Shown here one piece after another: positions 1 through 7,801 of a stretch of DNA of 28,550 nucleotides. Source of the stretch: CAZDQL01 sp964507325 (lineage in GTDB: Bacteria; Planctomycetota; UBA1135; GCA-002686595); assembly GCA_964507325.1 (NCBI GenBank), contig CAZDQL010000085.1:1-28550 (forward strand), given 5' to 3'. Each line of letters starts with the position of its first letter. The first letter of the stretch is position 1. Made by a program: the position numbers and the translations under genes. Below the pieces are notes generated by a model. It made no database searches and had not been told where the DNA came from. It saw only the letters and a program-made list of their open reading frames with translations.

Positions 1-112
<112 letters not shown>

Positions 113-1636
113 CTACTCCCCGCCGCCCCCGTCCACGGGCAGCCCCTCCCCCTCCTGCTCGTCATCCCCCACGAACGCGCCCGCGTACCCATTCGCTCGC
201 AGCCGCCGGCGCAGCTCCGCCGCGGCCTCCCCCTCGAGTCGCGTATCCACCGTCTCGTAGCGCGCCAAGTACCCGATCACCCGTTCCGTCAACCGTCGCG
301 CGTCCTCCGGCCGCTCCGCGAAGACGTTGACGCGCTCCAGCGGATCCGCGGTCAAATCGAAGAGCAGAGGCTCGTCCAGCCCGCGGTCTTCCCCGTACGG
401 CGTCGGCAGAACCAACTTCAGCCCCGCCTCCTCGTCCCGCACCGCGACCTCGTGGAGCACGTACGCGTACGTCTCCGTGCGCCACTCCTCCTCCGTCACC
501 TCGCCGCGCATCAGGGGACCCAGGTCCACCCCGTGCAGCTCCCCCGGCCTCTCCAGCCCACAGAGCTCGATCAGGGTGGGCAGGAGGTCGACGTTCTCCA
601 CCGGCTCGTCGATCTCCAACCCCGCCGGGATCCCCGGCCCCGACAGGATGAAGGGGGTGCGCAGGGCCTGCTCCGACAGGTCGTAGCCGTGGCTCTGGAA
701 GAAGAACGCCTTGGGGGGCATCTCGCGCAACTGCTCTTCGGGCGCGTTGAGGACGTGCTCCCAGAGCCCCTCCCCGTGGTCCGACACGATTGCGACCACG
801 AGGTCGTCGCCCACCCCGAGCTGCGCCAGCCGCTGGAGGAGCTTGCCCAGGGCCTGGTCGGTGAAGAGCACCTCGTGGTCGTAGGCGTTGCGCTCACCCA
901 CCAGCTCCCCGAGCGCGGCCGCCCAACCCGGATCGCCCTCCGGCGCCGGCGGCCCCAGGGCGGCGAGCTGCTCCTGCTGCCACCCCTCCGGCAAGATCGG
1001 CGGCACCGTCTCCGGGGGCAGGCTCCGGCGGTACGCCCGGCGCGTCTGGTACGGGGCGTGGGGATCGCTGGGCTGCAGGTACAGGAAGAGCGGGGGGCGC
1101 TCCCCGTCCGGTCCCGGCTCGACGGCCTCGACGATCGCCTCGTCCACCCAGCTCGCCATCGCCTCGAAGTGACCCGGCTTGCGGCGCTCACCCTGTTCGT
1201 TCGCCCGCGGGACGTAGACGTCGAAACCGCGCTCGAAGCCCATCCCCGGGTCGAGCAGGGAGTTGGTGGTCACCCCCACGGTCCGGTACCCCGCGCTCTT
1301 GAAGCACTCCGCGATCGTCGCCACCGCCGGATCGGGGCGCTCCTGGTGGGCGGTGGGGTAGCGACCCGTCACCATCGAGGCCATCGACGGCAAGGTCCAG
1401 GGACACTGCGCCGAGGCGCGGGTGAAGACCGCTCCGCGTTCCGCCAGGGCGTCGATCACGGGCGAGGTCGGGCGCTCGTACCCGTAGCACCCCAGGCGAT
1501 CCGCCCTGAGCGTGTCCACCACGACCAGGAGCACGTCCGGATGGTGGGGGGGCGGAGGCTCCACCTCGCCGCAGGCGCCTGCCATTCCGAGCAGGAGGGT
1601 CGCTGCGAGGCACGATCTCAAGCGCGCGGGGTGCAT
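113..1636 (-). CDS. Sulfatase-superfamily (alkaline phosphatase fold) lipoprotein lacking the formylglycine Cys
   Basis: A 507-aa protein starting MHPARLRSC. The N-terminus looks like a lipoprotein signal with a relaxed lipobox (AGAC, Cys22), which would place it in the cell envelope. The sulfatase/phosphopentomutase fold is shown by VVVDTLRAD (metal Asp41), LQPSDPHAPY (Asp191, His193) and the SDHGEG metal motif (Asp286, His287). The nucleophile segment reads WTLPSMASMVTG at 80-91. Where true sulfatases have CxPxR, this protein has Thr81 and Met85, so formylglycine cannot form at that position. Such members are annotated as sulfatases but may be phosphodiesterases, phosphatases or phosphotransferases; the substrate is unknown. 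The open frame continues upstream to 2212, but the signal peptide and ATG at 1636 fix the start. It is divergent from queC across 75 bp. Confidence 0.85.
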   Translation of the reverse strand: MHPARLRSCLAATLLLGMAGACGEVEPPPPHHPDVLLVVVDTLRADRLGCYGYERPTSPVIDALAERGAVFTRASAQCPWTLPSMASMVTGRYPTAHQERPDPAVATIAECFKSAGYRTVGVTTNSLLDPGMGFERGFDVYVPRANEQGERRKPGHFEAMASWVDEAIVEAVEPGPDGERPPLFLYLQPSDPHAPYQTRRAYRRSLPPETVPPILPEGWQQEQLAALGPPAPEGDPGWAAALGELVGERNAYDHEVLFTDQALGKLLQRLAQLGVGDDLVVAIVSDHGEGLWEHVLNAPEEQLREMPPKAFFFQSHGYDLSEQALRTPFILSGPGIPAGLEIDEPVENVDLLPTLIELCGLERPGELHGVDLGPLMRGEVTEEEWRTETYAYVLHEVAVRDEEAGLKLVLPTPYGEDRGLDEPLLFDLTADPLERVNVFAERPEDARRLTERVIGYLARYETVDTRLEGEAAAELRRRLRANGYAGAFVGDDEQEGEGLPVDGGGGE

Positions 1637-1699
1637 GGTCGGGTAAGCGTACCACGCTCGAATGGCCGACCCGCGCGCCCTGCGACCCCGCGCCTGTCG

Positions 1700-1705
1700 T
1701 AGAGT
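1700..1705 (+). promoter_or_regulatory. -10-like hexamer TAGAGT before queC (possible leaderless start)
   Basis: TAGAGT ends six bases before the queC ATG at 1712, so a transcript from it would begin about at the start codon. No TTGACA-like -35 is visible 16-18 bp upstream and no good Shine-Dalgarno precedes the ATG; the AGAG inside this hexamer is the only weak candidate. It resembles the hexamers before both tRNAs and the SUMF1-fold gene. This is inference. Confidence 0.3.
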
Positions 1706-1711
1706 CCCCGC

Positions 1712-2428
1712 ATGAGCGCCGCCCCCCAAGCCGTGTGTCTGGTCTCCGGCGGCATGGACTCCGCGGTCACCCTGGCCGAGGCCCGGCGGCAGGGATTCGT
1801 GGCGCACGCCCTCTCCTTCCACTACGGACAGCGCAACGCCGCCGAGCTGCACGCCGCCCGGCGGGTGGCGCAGGAGGGAGGAGCGGCGCAGCACCGCGTG
1901 GTGACGGTCGACTTGGCTGCACTCGGAGGCTCGGCGCTCACCGGGGAGCTGGAAGTACCCAAGGACCGCGCCGCCGAGCCCGGCACCGGCTGCGTTCCGC
2001 CGACCTACGTCCCCGCCCGCAACAGCGTCTTCCTCGCCGTGGCCCTCGGTTGGGCGGAGATCCTGGGAGCCCGAGACCTCTTCATCGGGGTGAACGCCGT
2101 CGACTACTCCGGCTACCCCGACTGCCGTCCCCCCTTCCTGGCCGCCTTCGAGGAGCTGGCCGCGGTCGCGACCGCCGCCGGCACCGAAGAGGGGGCGCGC
2201 TTCCGCGTCCACGCCCCCCTACTCGAGCTCTCCAAGGCCGACATCGTGCGGCGCGCCGAGGAGCTCCAGGTCGACCTGGCCCACACCCTGAGCTGCTACG
2301 ATCCCGCCCCGGGCGCCGGCCCGCCCCTCGCCTGCGGCCGTTGCGCCGCCTGCCTGCTGCGACTGAAGGGCTTCCACGAAGCGGGGCGGACCGATCCAGC
2401 GCCCTACGTGAAGGGGGTTGCGCCGTAG
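1712..2428 (+). CDS. queC: 7-cyano-7-deazaguanine synthase QueC
   Basis: A 238-aa protein of normal QueC length. It converts 7-carboxy-7-deazaguanine to preQ0 with ATP and ammonia, a cytosolic step of queuosine and deazapurine synthesis. The PP-loop SGGMDS is at residues 12-17. The QueC signatures VPARN (100-104) and DYSGYPDCRP (131-140) follow, as does a complete zinc site: Cys195, Cys208, Cys211 and Cys214 (CGRCAAC). The start is an ATG with MSAAPQAVCLVSGG. No other queuosine gene (queD, queE, queF) is present. mazG starts 40 bp downstream on the same strand, so co-transcription is possible, but the two are not functionally linked. No deazapurine DNA-modification (dpd) genes are present, so the tRNA queuosine route is the simpler reading. 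Confidence 0.96.
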   Translation: MSAAPQAVCLVSGGMDSAVTLAEARRQGFVAHALSFHYGQRNAAELHAARRVAQEGGAAQHRVVTVDLAALGGSALTGELEVPKDRAAEPGTGCVPPTYVPARNSVFLAVALGWAEILGARDLFIGVNAVDYSGYPDCRPPFLAAFEELAAVATAAGTEEGARFRVHAPLLELSKADIVRRAEELQVDLAHTLSCYDPAPGAGPPLACGRCAACLLRLKGFHEAGRTDPAPYVKGVAP

Positions 2429-2468
2429 GCGGCGCAAGCCCACCCCTGGACCCACCGAGGACCGATCG

Positions 2469-3341
2469 ATGCGAGACCCCTCCCAACGCCCGCGCCCCGC
2501 GGAGCCCGCCGCGGCGGACGACCCCCGCGTCCTGGGGCTGCGCCGCCTCCTGGGGATCGTCGACCGCCTGCGGGCGGAGGACGGCTGCCCCTGGGACCGC
2601 GAGCAGACCGAGGAGAGCATGGCGCCCCACGTGGTCGAGGAGGCCCACGAGCTGGCGGAGGCGATCGCGGGGGGGGACGCCGACGAGGTCTCGACGGAGG
2701 CCGGCGACGTCCTGTTGAACGTCCTCCTCGTCTGCCGCATCGCCCAGGAGAGTGGACGCTTCGACCTGGCGCACACCGCCGACGCGATCTCCGAGAAGCT
2801 GATCCGCCGCCACCCGCACGTCTTCGGCGACGTCGAGGTGACCGGCTCCGAGGAGGTGCTCGGCAACTGGGAAGCGATCAAGAAGGGGGAGCGCAGCGAA
2901 GCCGGCGGCGACACCAGCGCCCTGGCCGGGGTCCCGCGGGGGATGCCGGCGCTCCTGCGCGCGATGCGCGTCTCCGCCAAGGCGGTCACCGCCGGCTTCC
3001 GCTGGCGCGACGTGGGGGGGTCCCTCGCCAAGCTGGTGGAGGAGGTCGGAGAGCTCCAGGCCGTGCTCCCCCGAGCCGCGCTGACCAGCGTCGGCAAGCC
3101 CGAGCTCCCGGAGGGTGACTGGCAGCGCATCGACCACGAGCTGGGGGACGTGCTGATGGCGGGGGCCTTCCTCGCCAGCTACCTGGGTCGCGACCCCGAG
3201 GCGCAGTGCCGTTCCGCGGTGCAGCGCTTCGAGGAGCGCTTCCGGGCCCTGGAGGAGCATTTCGACGGCGATCTGCAGCGCGAGCTGGAGATCCTCGAGG
3301 AGGGGTGGAAGAAGGTGAAGACCGCGGAGGTGCCGCGGTGA
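2469..3341 (+). CDS. mazG: Nucleoside triphosphate pyrophosphohydrolase MazG
   Basis: A 290-aa two-domain MazG that hydrolyses (d)NTPs to NMP and pyrophosphate as a house-cleaning enzyme. The first MazG domain has the EExxE...ExxD metal set at Glu57, Glu58, Glu61, Glu77 and Asp80, preceded by the typical DGCPWDREQT. The second has Glu191, Glu192, Glu195, Glu224 and Asp227, so both sites look intact. An in-frame ATG at 2418 would overlap queC and add an Arg-rich tail. The ATG at 2469 is preferred because GAGG at 2457-2460 sits 8 bases before it. The stop overlaps the GTG start of the next gene by 3 bases, implying translational coupling. Confidence 0.94.
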   Translation: MRDPSQRPRPAEPAAADDPRVLGLRRLLGIVDRLRAEDGCPWDREQTEESMAPHVVEEAHELAEAIAGGDADEVSTEAGDVLLNVLLVCRIAQESGRFDLAHTADAISEKLIRRHPHVFGDVEVTGSEEVLGNWEAIKKGERSEAGGDTSALAGVPRGMPALLRAMRVSAKAVTAGFRWRDVGGSLAKLVEEVGELQAVLPRAALTSVGKPELPEGDWQRIDHELGDVLMAGAFLASYLGRDPEAQCRSAVQRFEERFRALEEHFDGDLQRELEILEEGWKKVKTAEVPR

Positions 3342-4195
3342 TCGCCCTGGCCCTTTGCTGCGCGGCGCTCTCCGGTCAGGAGGGGAGGTCGACCCCCGCC
3401 GTCTACGAAACCCTGGTCCTGCCCCACGTCCTGAACGGCCTCGCCGACACCGAACGCACCGGTGGCGTGCTCAACGCCCCGCTCGACGGGCGTCTGCTCC
3501 ACCGCGGCGAGGTGCTCTGGGACGCTGAGAGCGCCGAGTGCGAACGGCCCTGGAAAGCGCTCGACGCCGTGCTGGCCGCGGCGGCCGCGGCGCAGACCGG
3601 GGAGCGCGCTCCCATCCTGCTGCGGGCCGACGTCAACGCCGACTTCACCCTCCTGCGGGACGTCCTCCAGCGCGGCGCGCGGGCGGGGCTCCGGCACTAC
3701 GACCTGGCGGTGGGGGACGCGCGCAGCCCCCGCTTCGATCCGCAGACCGGCTTGGTCCCCCAGGCGGTGCCCCAGCAGAGGCTCCCCTACGAGCTGCCGA
3801 CCGACGCGCCCCCAGGGGAGGACGCGCAGGAGGACGCCGCTGGCAGCGCGCCGCCGCATCGCAGCGCGATCGAAGTGCGCGTGAAGGAGCCGGGACGCCG
3901 GCTCGAGGTGCTGCGCAGCGAGGAGGTTCCCTGGAAGGGCGAGTCCGGTACCCGCTTCCGCTGGGACCGCGCGACCCGTCGGGTGGAGTACACCGTCGCC
4001 GGACGAACGGTCGGCGGAGTGCGGGAGGTGCAGGCCGCCCTGAACGGGATGCTCGCCGCCCTGCGGCGCACGGGAGTCGCGATCGACGCGGGCCCGGGGG
4101 TCACGGTGGGGGAGGTGCTGCTCTTGCTCGACACCCTGCGCGGGGGTGGGGTGAAGGACGTGGCTTTCCGGTGCGACCCCCGCGGCGCGCGCTGA
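3338..4195 (+). CDS. Probable exported protein with two ExbD/TolR-like segments
   Basis: A 285-aa protein. The GTG start at 3338 overlaps the mazG stop, and GGAGG at 3326-3330 lies 7 bases upstream, which decides the start. The first ~14 residues (MIALALCCAALSGQ) look like a short signal peptide. Residues ~50-126 end in ILLRADVNADFTLLRDVL, the pattern of the periplasmic ExbD/TolR domain. Residues ~177-278 repeat a similar layout (GVTVGEVLLLLDTLRGGGV), joined by an acidic, Pro-rich linker. The N-terminal helix that anchors real ExbD to its motor is absent and no ExbB/TolQ gene is nearby, so it is not a standard motor subunit. An ABC transporter follows 20 bp downstream. The family match is by eye; the role is unknown. 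Confidence 0.7.
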   Translation: MIALALCCAALSGQEGRSTPAVYETLVLPHVLNGLADTERTGGVLNAPLDGRLLHRGEVLWDAESAECERPWKALDAVLAAAAAAQTGERAPILLRADVNADFTLLRDVLQRGARAGLRHYDLAVGDARSPRFDPQTGLVPQAVPQQRLPYELPTDAPPGEDAQEDAAGSAPPHRSAIEVRVKEPGRRLEVLRSEEVPWKGESGTRFRWDRATRRVEYTVAGRTVGGVREVQAALNGMLAALRRTGVAIDAGPGVTVGEVLLLLDTLRGGGVKDVAFRCDPRGAR

Positions 4196-4215
4196 CCCCC
4201 TGCTGGCCCATCGCT

Positions 4216-4959
4216 ATGCCGACGATCGTCGCCGCCCACGACCTGCACAAGTTCCACCGCCAGGGGGAGGAGCGCGTCGCCGTCCTGCGCGGAGTCACCT
4301 TCGCCGTGGAGGAGGGGGAGTTCGCGTGCGTCATGGGTCCCAGCGGCTCGGGGAAGTCGACCCTGCTGCACCTGCTCTCCGGCCTCGATCGACCCTCCGC
4401 GGGCAGGGTCGAGCTCGCCGGCGAGGATCTCGAGCAGCTCGACGAGCGCCGTCGCACCCTGGCGCGCCGGGCACGCGTCGGCTACGTCTTCCAGTTCTTC
4501 AACTTGCTGCCCAACCTCACCGTGCGGGAGAACATCGCCCTGCCGATCTCGATCGCCGGGGGACGCGCCGCCGCCGCCTCCGAGGAGGTCCTCTCCCTGG
4601 GGCGGCGTCTCGGCCTCGAGGCGCGCCTGGACGCCCTGCCCCACCAGCTCTCGGGGGGGGAGATGCAGCGCACCTCCCTCGCCCGCGCCCTGATCGGCGG
4701 GCAGCCGCTCCTGCTCTGCGACGAGCCCACCGGCAACCTCTCCCAGAAGGCGGGCGCGGAGGTGATGCAGCTCCTGCGCAGCGTGGTCGACGAGGACCGC
4801 CGCTCGGTGCTGCTCGTCACCCACAACCCGCGCGACGCCGCCTGCGCGGACCGCGTGCTCTTCCTGGTCGACGGCCAGCTCGCCCCCGACGTCGAGCTCG
4901 TCGGCGGCGACCACACCGTCCACGACGTGCACGCCGCCCTCGAGAGCCTGCGCATCTGA
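4216..4959 (+). CDS. ABC transporter ATP-binding protein (LolD/MacB/YbbA type)
   Basis: A 247-aa cytosolic ATPase with all ABC motifs: Walker A GPSGSGKST (41-49), Q-loop Gln93, signature LSGGE (145-149), Walker B LLLCDEP with Glu170, and H-loop His203. Length and motif spacing fit the LolD/MacB/FtsE group, which drives mechanotransmission permeases rather than solute importers. The permease starts 9 bases after its stop, so the two form one transporter. The ATG at 4216 is the only good start before MPTIVAAHDLHK; the upstream sequence lacks a clear Shine-Dalgarno, and translation may be coupled to the gene before it. The final ~25 residues after the H-loop region are slightly longer than in LolD. 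The substrate is not predictable. Confidence 0.94.
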   Translation: MPTIVAAHDLHKFHRQGEERVAVLRGVTFAVEEGEFACVMGPSGSGKSTLLHLLSGLDRPSAGRVELAGEDLEQLDERRRTLARRARVGYVFQFFNLLPNLTVRENIALPISIAGGRAAAASEEVLSLGRRLGLEARLDALPHQLSGGEMQRTSLARALIGGQPLLLCDEPTGNLSQKAGAEVMQLLRSVVDEDRRSVLLVTHNPRDAACADRVLFLVDGQLAPDVELVGGDHTVHDVHAALESLRI

Positions 4960-4968
4960 GCTGCCGCC

Positions 4969-7572
4969 ATGGGTCTGGTCCGAACCGTCGCCAGTCGCAG
5001 CCTGATCTCCCGGCCGGGGCGCACCCTCTTCTCGATCCTCGGCATCGCCCTGGGGGTGGCGACGGTGGTGGCGGTGGTGGTGCTCGACCACAACACGATC
5101 CTGGGACTCTCCCAGCCCTTCCAACGACGCGGGGAGCCGGACCTGGAGCTGGCGCTGCCGGCGGGGCGGGAGGATCTCATCGACCTGGAGCAGATCGAGG
5201 GCGTCTCCCTCGCCGCCCGCTACTTCCAGAACGACGCCGTCGTGCGATCCACGCGCGCCGGCGCGGACGGCGCGGGGGATCCGGCTCCGGCGCGCGTGCG
5301 GCTGGTCGCCCTGGACGCCGCCGCGGCGCCTCAACTGGCGGTCTACTCCCTGGCGGCGGGGCGCGACCTGGCGACCGGGGCGGAACCCGAGGTCCTGATC
5401 GGGACCGGGCTGGCCGAGGAGCTCTCCCTCGAGCCCGGGGACAGCGTCGCGCTCTCCCGCCCCCGGCGCACCGGTCGCAAGGTGTGCGTCGACGGCGTGC
5501 TCGTCGAGCGGGAGGGGCCTCCCGACCAACCGCTGGAAACCACCTGCCGCGTGGCCGGCATCCTGACCCGCGAACGGCTGGGGCGCCGCAGCAGGGGGAT
5601 GGTGGTGCTGGTCGACTTCGAGCTGGGCCGGCGCATCTTCCGCGGGGCGCACGTGCAGACGATGGTCTGGGGTCGGCGGGATCCGACCGTCGACGTCGAG
5701 CGCCTCGAGTCGAGCCTGGCCCATGCCTACAGCTACCAGCTGAACCGCGCCGCGGTCCTGGGGCAGGCCGCGGACGAGCGCGCCTTCCGCACCGGGGTGC
5801 GCATGGCGGGGCTCCTGGCGTTGGTGCTCGGGCTGTACGTGATCTTCCACACCCTCTCGATGTCGCTCCGGGAGCGGACCGGCGAGGTGGGCACCCTGCA
5901 CGCCCTGGGTGCGACCCGCACCCAGATCGCGCGGGTGTTCTTCACCGAGGCGGTGCTGCTCGCCGGGGGAGGGATCCTGCTCGGCCTGACGGGAGGGATC
6001 GGGCTGGCCCGCCTGCTGTTGGCGTTCGGGATCACCACCCTGGGCACCGGCAAGCACGTGGGACTCTTCGTGGTCCCCTGGGGTGCGGTGCTCGCGCTCG
6101 CGGGAGTGGGTTTCCTGGTGGCTCTGATCGGCTCCGTCTACCCGCTCGTCACCCTGCGCGGGACGAGCACCGTCGGCGCCCTGCGCGGCGAAGGGGCGGC
6201 CCCGCGCGGGCGGGGTCACGTGGGGTTCCACCTGCTCTACGCCCTGCTCCTGGCCCTGATCCTGCCCGCGCTCTACTTCGTCATCGTTCCCGTCGTGGGG
6301 GAGCTGACCGCCGAGTTGGTGTCGACCCTGCTCGCCGCCGCGGGCCTCCTGTCGCTGGTGGTGATCCTCTCCCTGATCATGCCCAGCATCCTCTCCGCGG
6401 TCTGCGCGGCGACGACCCGACCCTTCACCCTGCTGTGGCCGCTGGCGGGGAGCCTGACCGCGCGCGCCATCCGCTGCGCCCCCGCCCGCATCGGGGTCAG
6501 CGCCTCGGCCCTGGCCCTGGTCTGCACCGGTTTCGTCGGGCTGCGCGGCCTGACGGGGAGCTTGCGGGGGGAGGTGGAGGTGTGGGCCGCCGAAGCGGTG
6601 CGCGACAAGGTCTGGGTGCGCCACATGCCGGGCACGGACTTCGCCACCCTGGCGGCGCACCTGCAGCGCTACCCCGACGTCCTGGGGGTCGAGAAGGGCA
6701 ACGCGCGCATCCACGCCCCCTTCCTGATCATGGGGGCGGCCGTGGAGGAGCTCGGGGGCTACGGACCCTGCGCCGAGGACCCGCGCCTCTTGCGCGCCCT
6801 GGAGGAACAGCACGGGATGATCCTCTCCCGCCGCCTGGCGGCCGACCTCGCGTACGAGGTGGGGGACTCCATCCGGCTGACGCGCGCCGACGGTCGCCTG
6901 GAGACCTTCCGGGTGGTGGCGGTGAGCGACGCCTACGGCCACTACCCCTTTCCCGACGAGCGCATGTACGGGATCGTCGCCGACCACCACCTGGCGGAGT
7001 ACTACTGCGTCGACGTCGACACGGTGAACGAGGTGGCGGTGCGTCTCTCCGCAGGAGCTGATCCGGGGATCGTCGAGGCGGCGATCCTCGACTTCCACCG
7101 CGGCCCGCACGAGATCGGCTTTCGCACCGGCGCCGAGGTCCTCGCGCACCACCGCTTCGACATCGGACGCGACTTCGTGCTCTTCGACGTGCTGATCGTG
7201 CTCACCGCCGCTCTGGCTGGGCTGGGGGTCCTGAACGGCCAGCTCCTGGCGGCCCTCGAACGAACCAAGGAGCTGGGGGTGCTCGAGGCCCTCGGTACCA
7301 GCCGCCGGCAGCTGGCCGGGATGGTCCTCTTGGAGGCCGCCGTGGTCGGACTCGTGGGGGGGCTCTTGGGGGTCGGATTGGGACTCCTCTCGACACCGCA
7401 CGTGGTCGACGCCCTGCGCACCCTCGCCAGCCTCGACCTGCCCTGGACGGGGGTCGGAGGCTGGGCCTGGGTGGCCTTGGTGGGGAGCGTGACCGTCGCG
7501 CTCCTCTCCGCCCTGTACCCGGTTTGGCGCACGACCCGGGTGGACGCGGTGCGGGCTGTGCGCACCGGATGA
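4969..7572 (+). CDS. FtsX/MacB-like ABC permease with tandem FtsX domains (YbbP-like)
   Basis: An 867-aa inner-membrane protein. Its layout is one N-terminal membrane helix (~18-40), an extracytoplasmic MacB-type domain (~45-265), three FtsX helices (~270-395), two to three central helices (~415-525), a second extracytoplasmic domain (~530-735) and three C-terminal FtsX helices. That is about ten helices, as in YbbP-like permeases. Each FtsX half has a coupling-like segment, EVGTLHALGATRTQ and ELGVLEALGTSRRQ. The partner ATPase lies immediately upstream. No lipoprotein chaperone or outer-membrane channel gene is adjacent, so lipid or lipoprotein extraction is a guess from the family. It is the last gene of the queC/mazG-led run, and the tRNA-Asp promoter region follows. 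Confidence 0.92.
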   Translation: MGLVRTVASRSLISRPGRTLFSILGIALGVATVVAVVVLDHNTILGLSQPFQRRGEPDLELALPAGREDLIDLEQIEGVSLAARYFQNDAVVRSTRAGADGAGDPAPARVRLVALDAAAAPQLAVYSLAAGRDLATGAEPEVLIGTGLAEELSLEPGDSVALSRPRRTGRKVCVDGVLVEREGPPDQPLETTCRVAGILTRERLGRRSRGMVVLVDFELGRRIFRGAHVQTMVWGRRDPTVDVERLESSLAHAYSYQLNRAAVLGQAADERAFRTGVRMAGLLALVLGLYVIFHTLSMSLRERTGEVGTLHALGATRTQIARVFFTEAVLLAGGGILLGLTGGIGLARLLLAFGITTLGTGKHVGLFVVPWGAVLALAGVGFLVALIGSVYPLVTLRGTSTVGALRGEGAAPRGRGHVGFHLLYALLLALILPALYFVIVPVVGELTAELVSTLLAAAGLLSLVVILSLIMPSILSAVCAATTRPFTLLWPLAGSLTARAIRCAPARIGVSASALALVCTGFVGLRGLTGSLRGEVEVWAAEAVRDKVWVRHMPGTDFATLAAHLQRYPDVLGVEKGNARIHAPFLIMGAAVEELGGYGPCAEDPRLLRALEEQHGMILSRRLAADLAYEVGDSIRLTRADGRLETFRVVAVSDAYGHYPFPDERMYGIVADHHLAEYYCVDVDTVNEVAVRLSAGADPGIVEAAILDFHRGPHEIGFRTGAEVLAHHRFDIGRDFVLFDVLIVLTAALAGLGVLNGQLLAALERTKELGVLEALGTSRRQLAGMVLLEAAVVGLVGGLLGVGLGLLSTPHVVDALRTLASLDLPWTGVGGWAWVALVGSVTVALLSALYPVWRTTRVDAVRAVRTG

Positions 7573-7633
7573 GACGCGGTGGGGGGGCTCAAAAAAGGGC
7601 TCCGGCAGCCTTCCCCGCCCTGACCGCCGGGGC

Positions 7634-7639
7634 TAGACT
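7634..7639 (+). promoter_or_regulatory. -10-like hexamer TAGACT before tRNA-Asp
   Basis: TAGACT ends 13 bases before the tRNA-Asp 5' end. A very weak -35-like TTCCCC at 7611-7616 has 17-bp spacing. The tRNA-Ala gene has a TAGGAT at nearly the same distance on its own strand, which supports both. Confidence 0.4.
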
Positions 7640-7652
7640 TCGCGCCCCAAGC

Positions 7653-7729
7653 GGGGGCGTAGCTCAATTGGTTAGAGTGCCGGCCTGTCACGCCGGAGGT
7701 TGCGAGTTCAAGTCTCGTCGCCCTCGCCA
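7653..7729 (+). tRNA. tRNA-Asp (GTC)
   Basis: A 77-nt cloverleaf with encoded CCA (7727-7729). The acceptor stem pairs GGGGGCG (7653-7659) with CGCCCTC (7719-7725). The anticodon stem CCGGC/GCCGG encloses the loop CTGTCAC with anticodon GTC at 7687-7689. The T arm is GCGAG-TTCAAGT-CTCGT. Discriminator G73 is at 7726, the usual Asp identity base. GTC is also an anticodon whose first base can be modified to queuosine, the pathway that includes the queC product. Confidence 0.97.
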
Positions 7730-7738
7730 CTTGATACA

Positions 7739-7761
7739 GACCCTCCGTCCCACGGGGGGTC
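7739..7761 (+). terminator. Hairpin just after tRNA-Asp, probable terminator or processing stem
   Basis: GACCCTCCG (7739-7747) pairs with CGGGGGGTC (7753-7761) around the 5-nt loop TCCCA: nine base pairs with one T-G wobble. It starts 10 bases after the tRNA CCA and ends 40 bases before the rnd start. No T tract follows, so termination is an inference from position and stability. Confidence 0.5.
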
Positions 7762-7801
7762 GCGTCGTGTTGGCCCCGCGTAGAGGGCCCGCGCCAACTC
7801 C

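Noticed and set aside
1401..1406. Cys78 of the sulfatase-like protein as the formylglycine residue
   Set aside because: It lies three residues before the nucleophile position and CPWTL does not fit CxPxR.
1637..2212. Extension of the sulfatase-like frame upstream through queC
   Set aside because: The extra 192 residues are antisense to queC and would bury the lipoprotein signal in mid-protein.
3787..7401. A 1,204-codon open frame on the minus strand opposite the ABC transporter genes
   Set aside because: It is a GC-rich shadow: His/Gln/Arg/Gly-rich with no domain, lying opposite genes with complete ABC and FtsX motifs.
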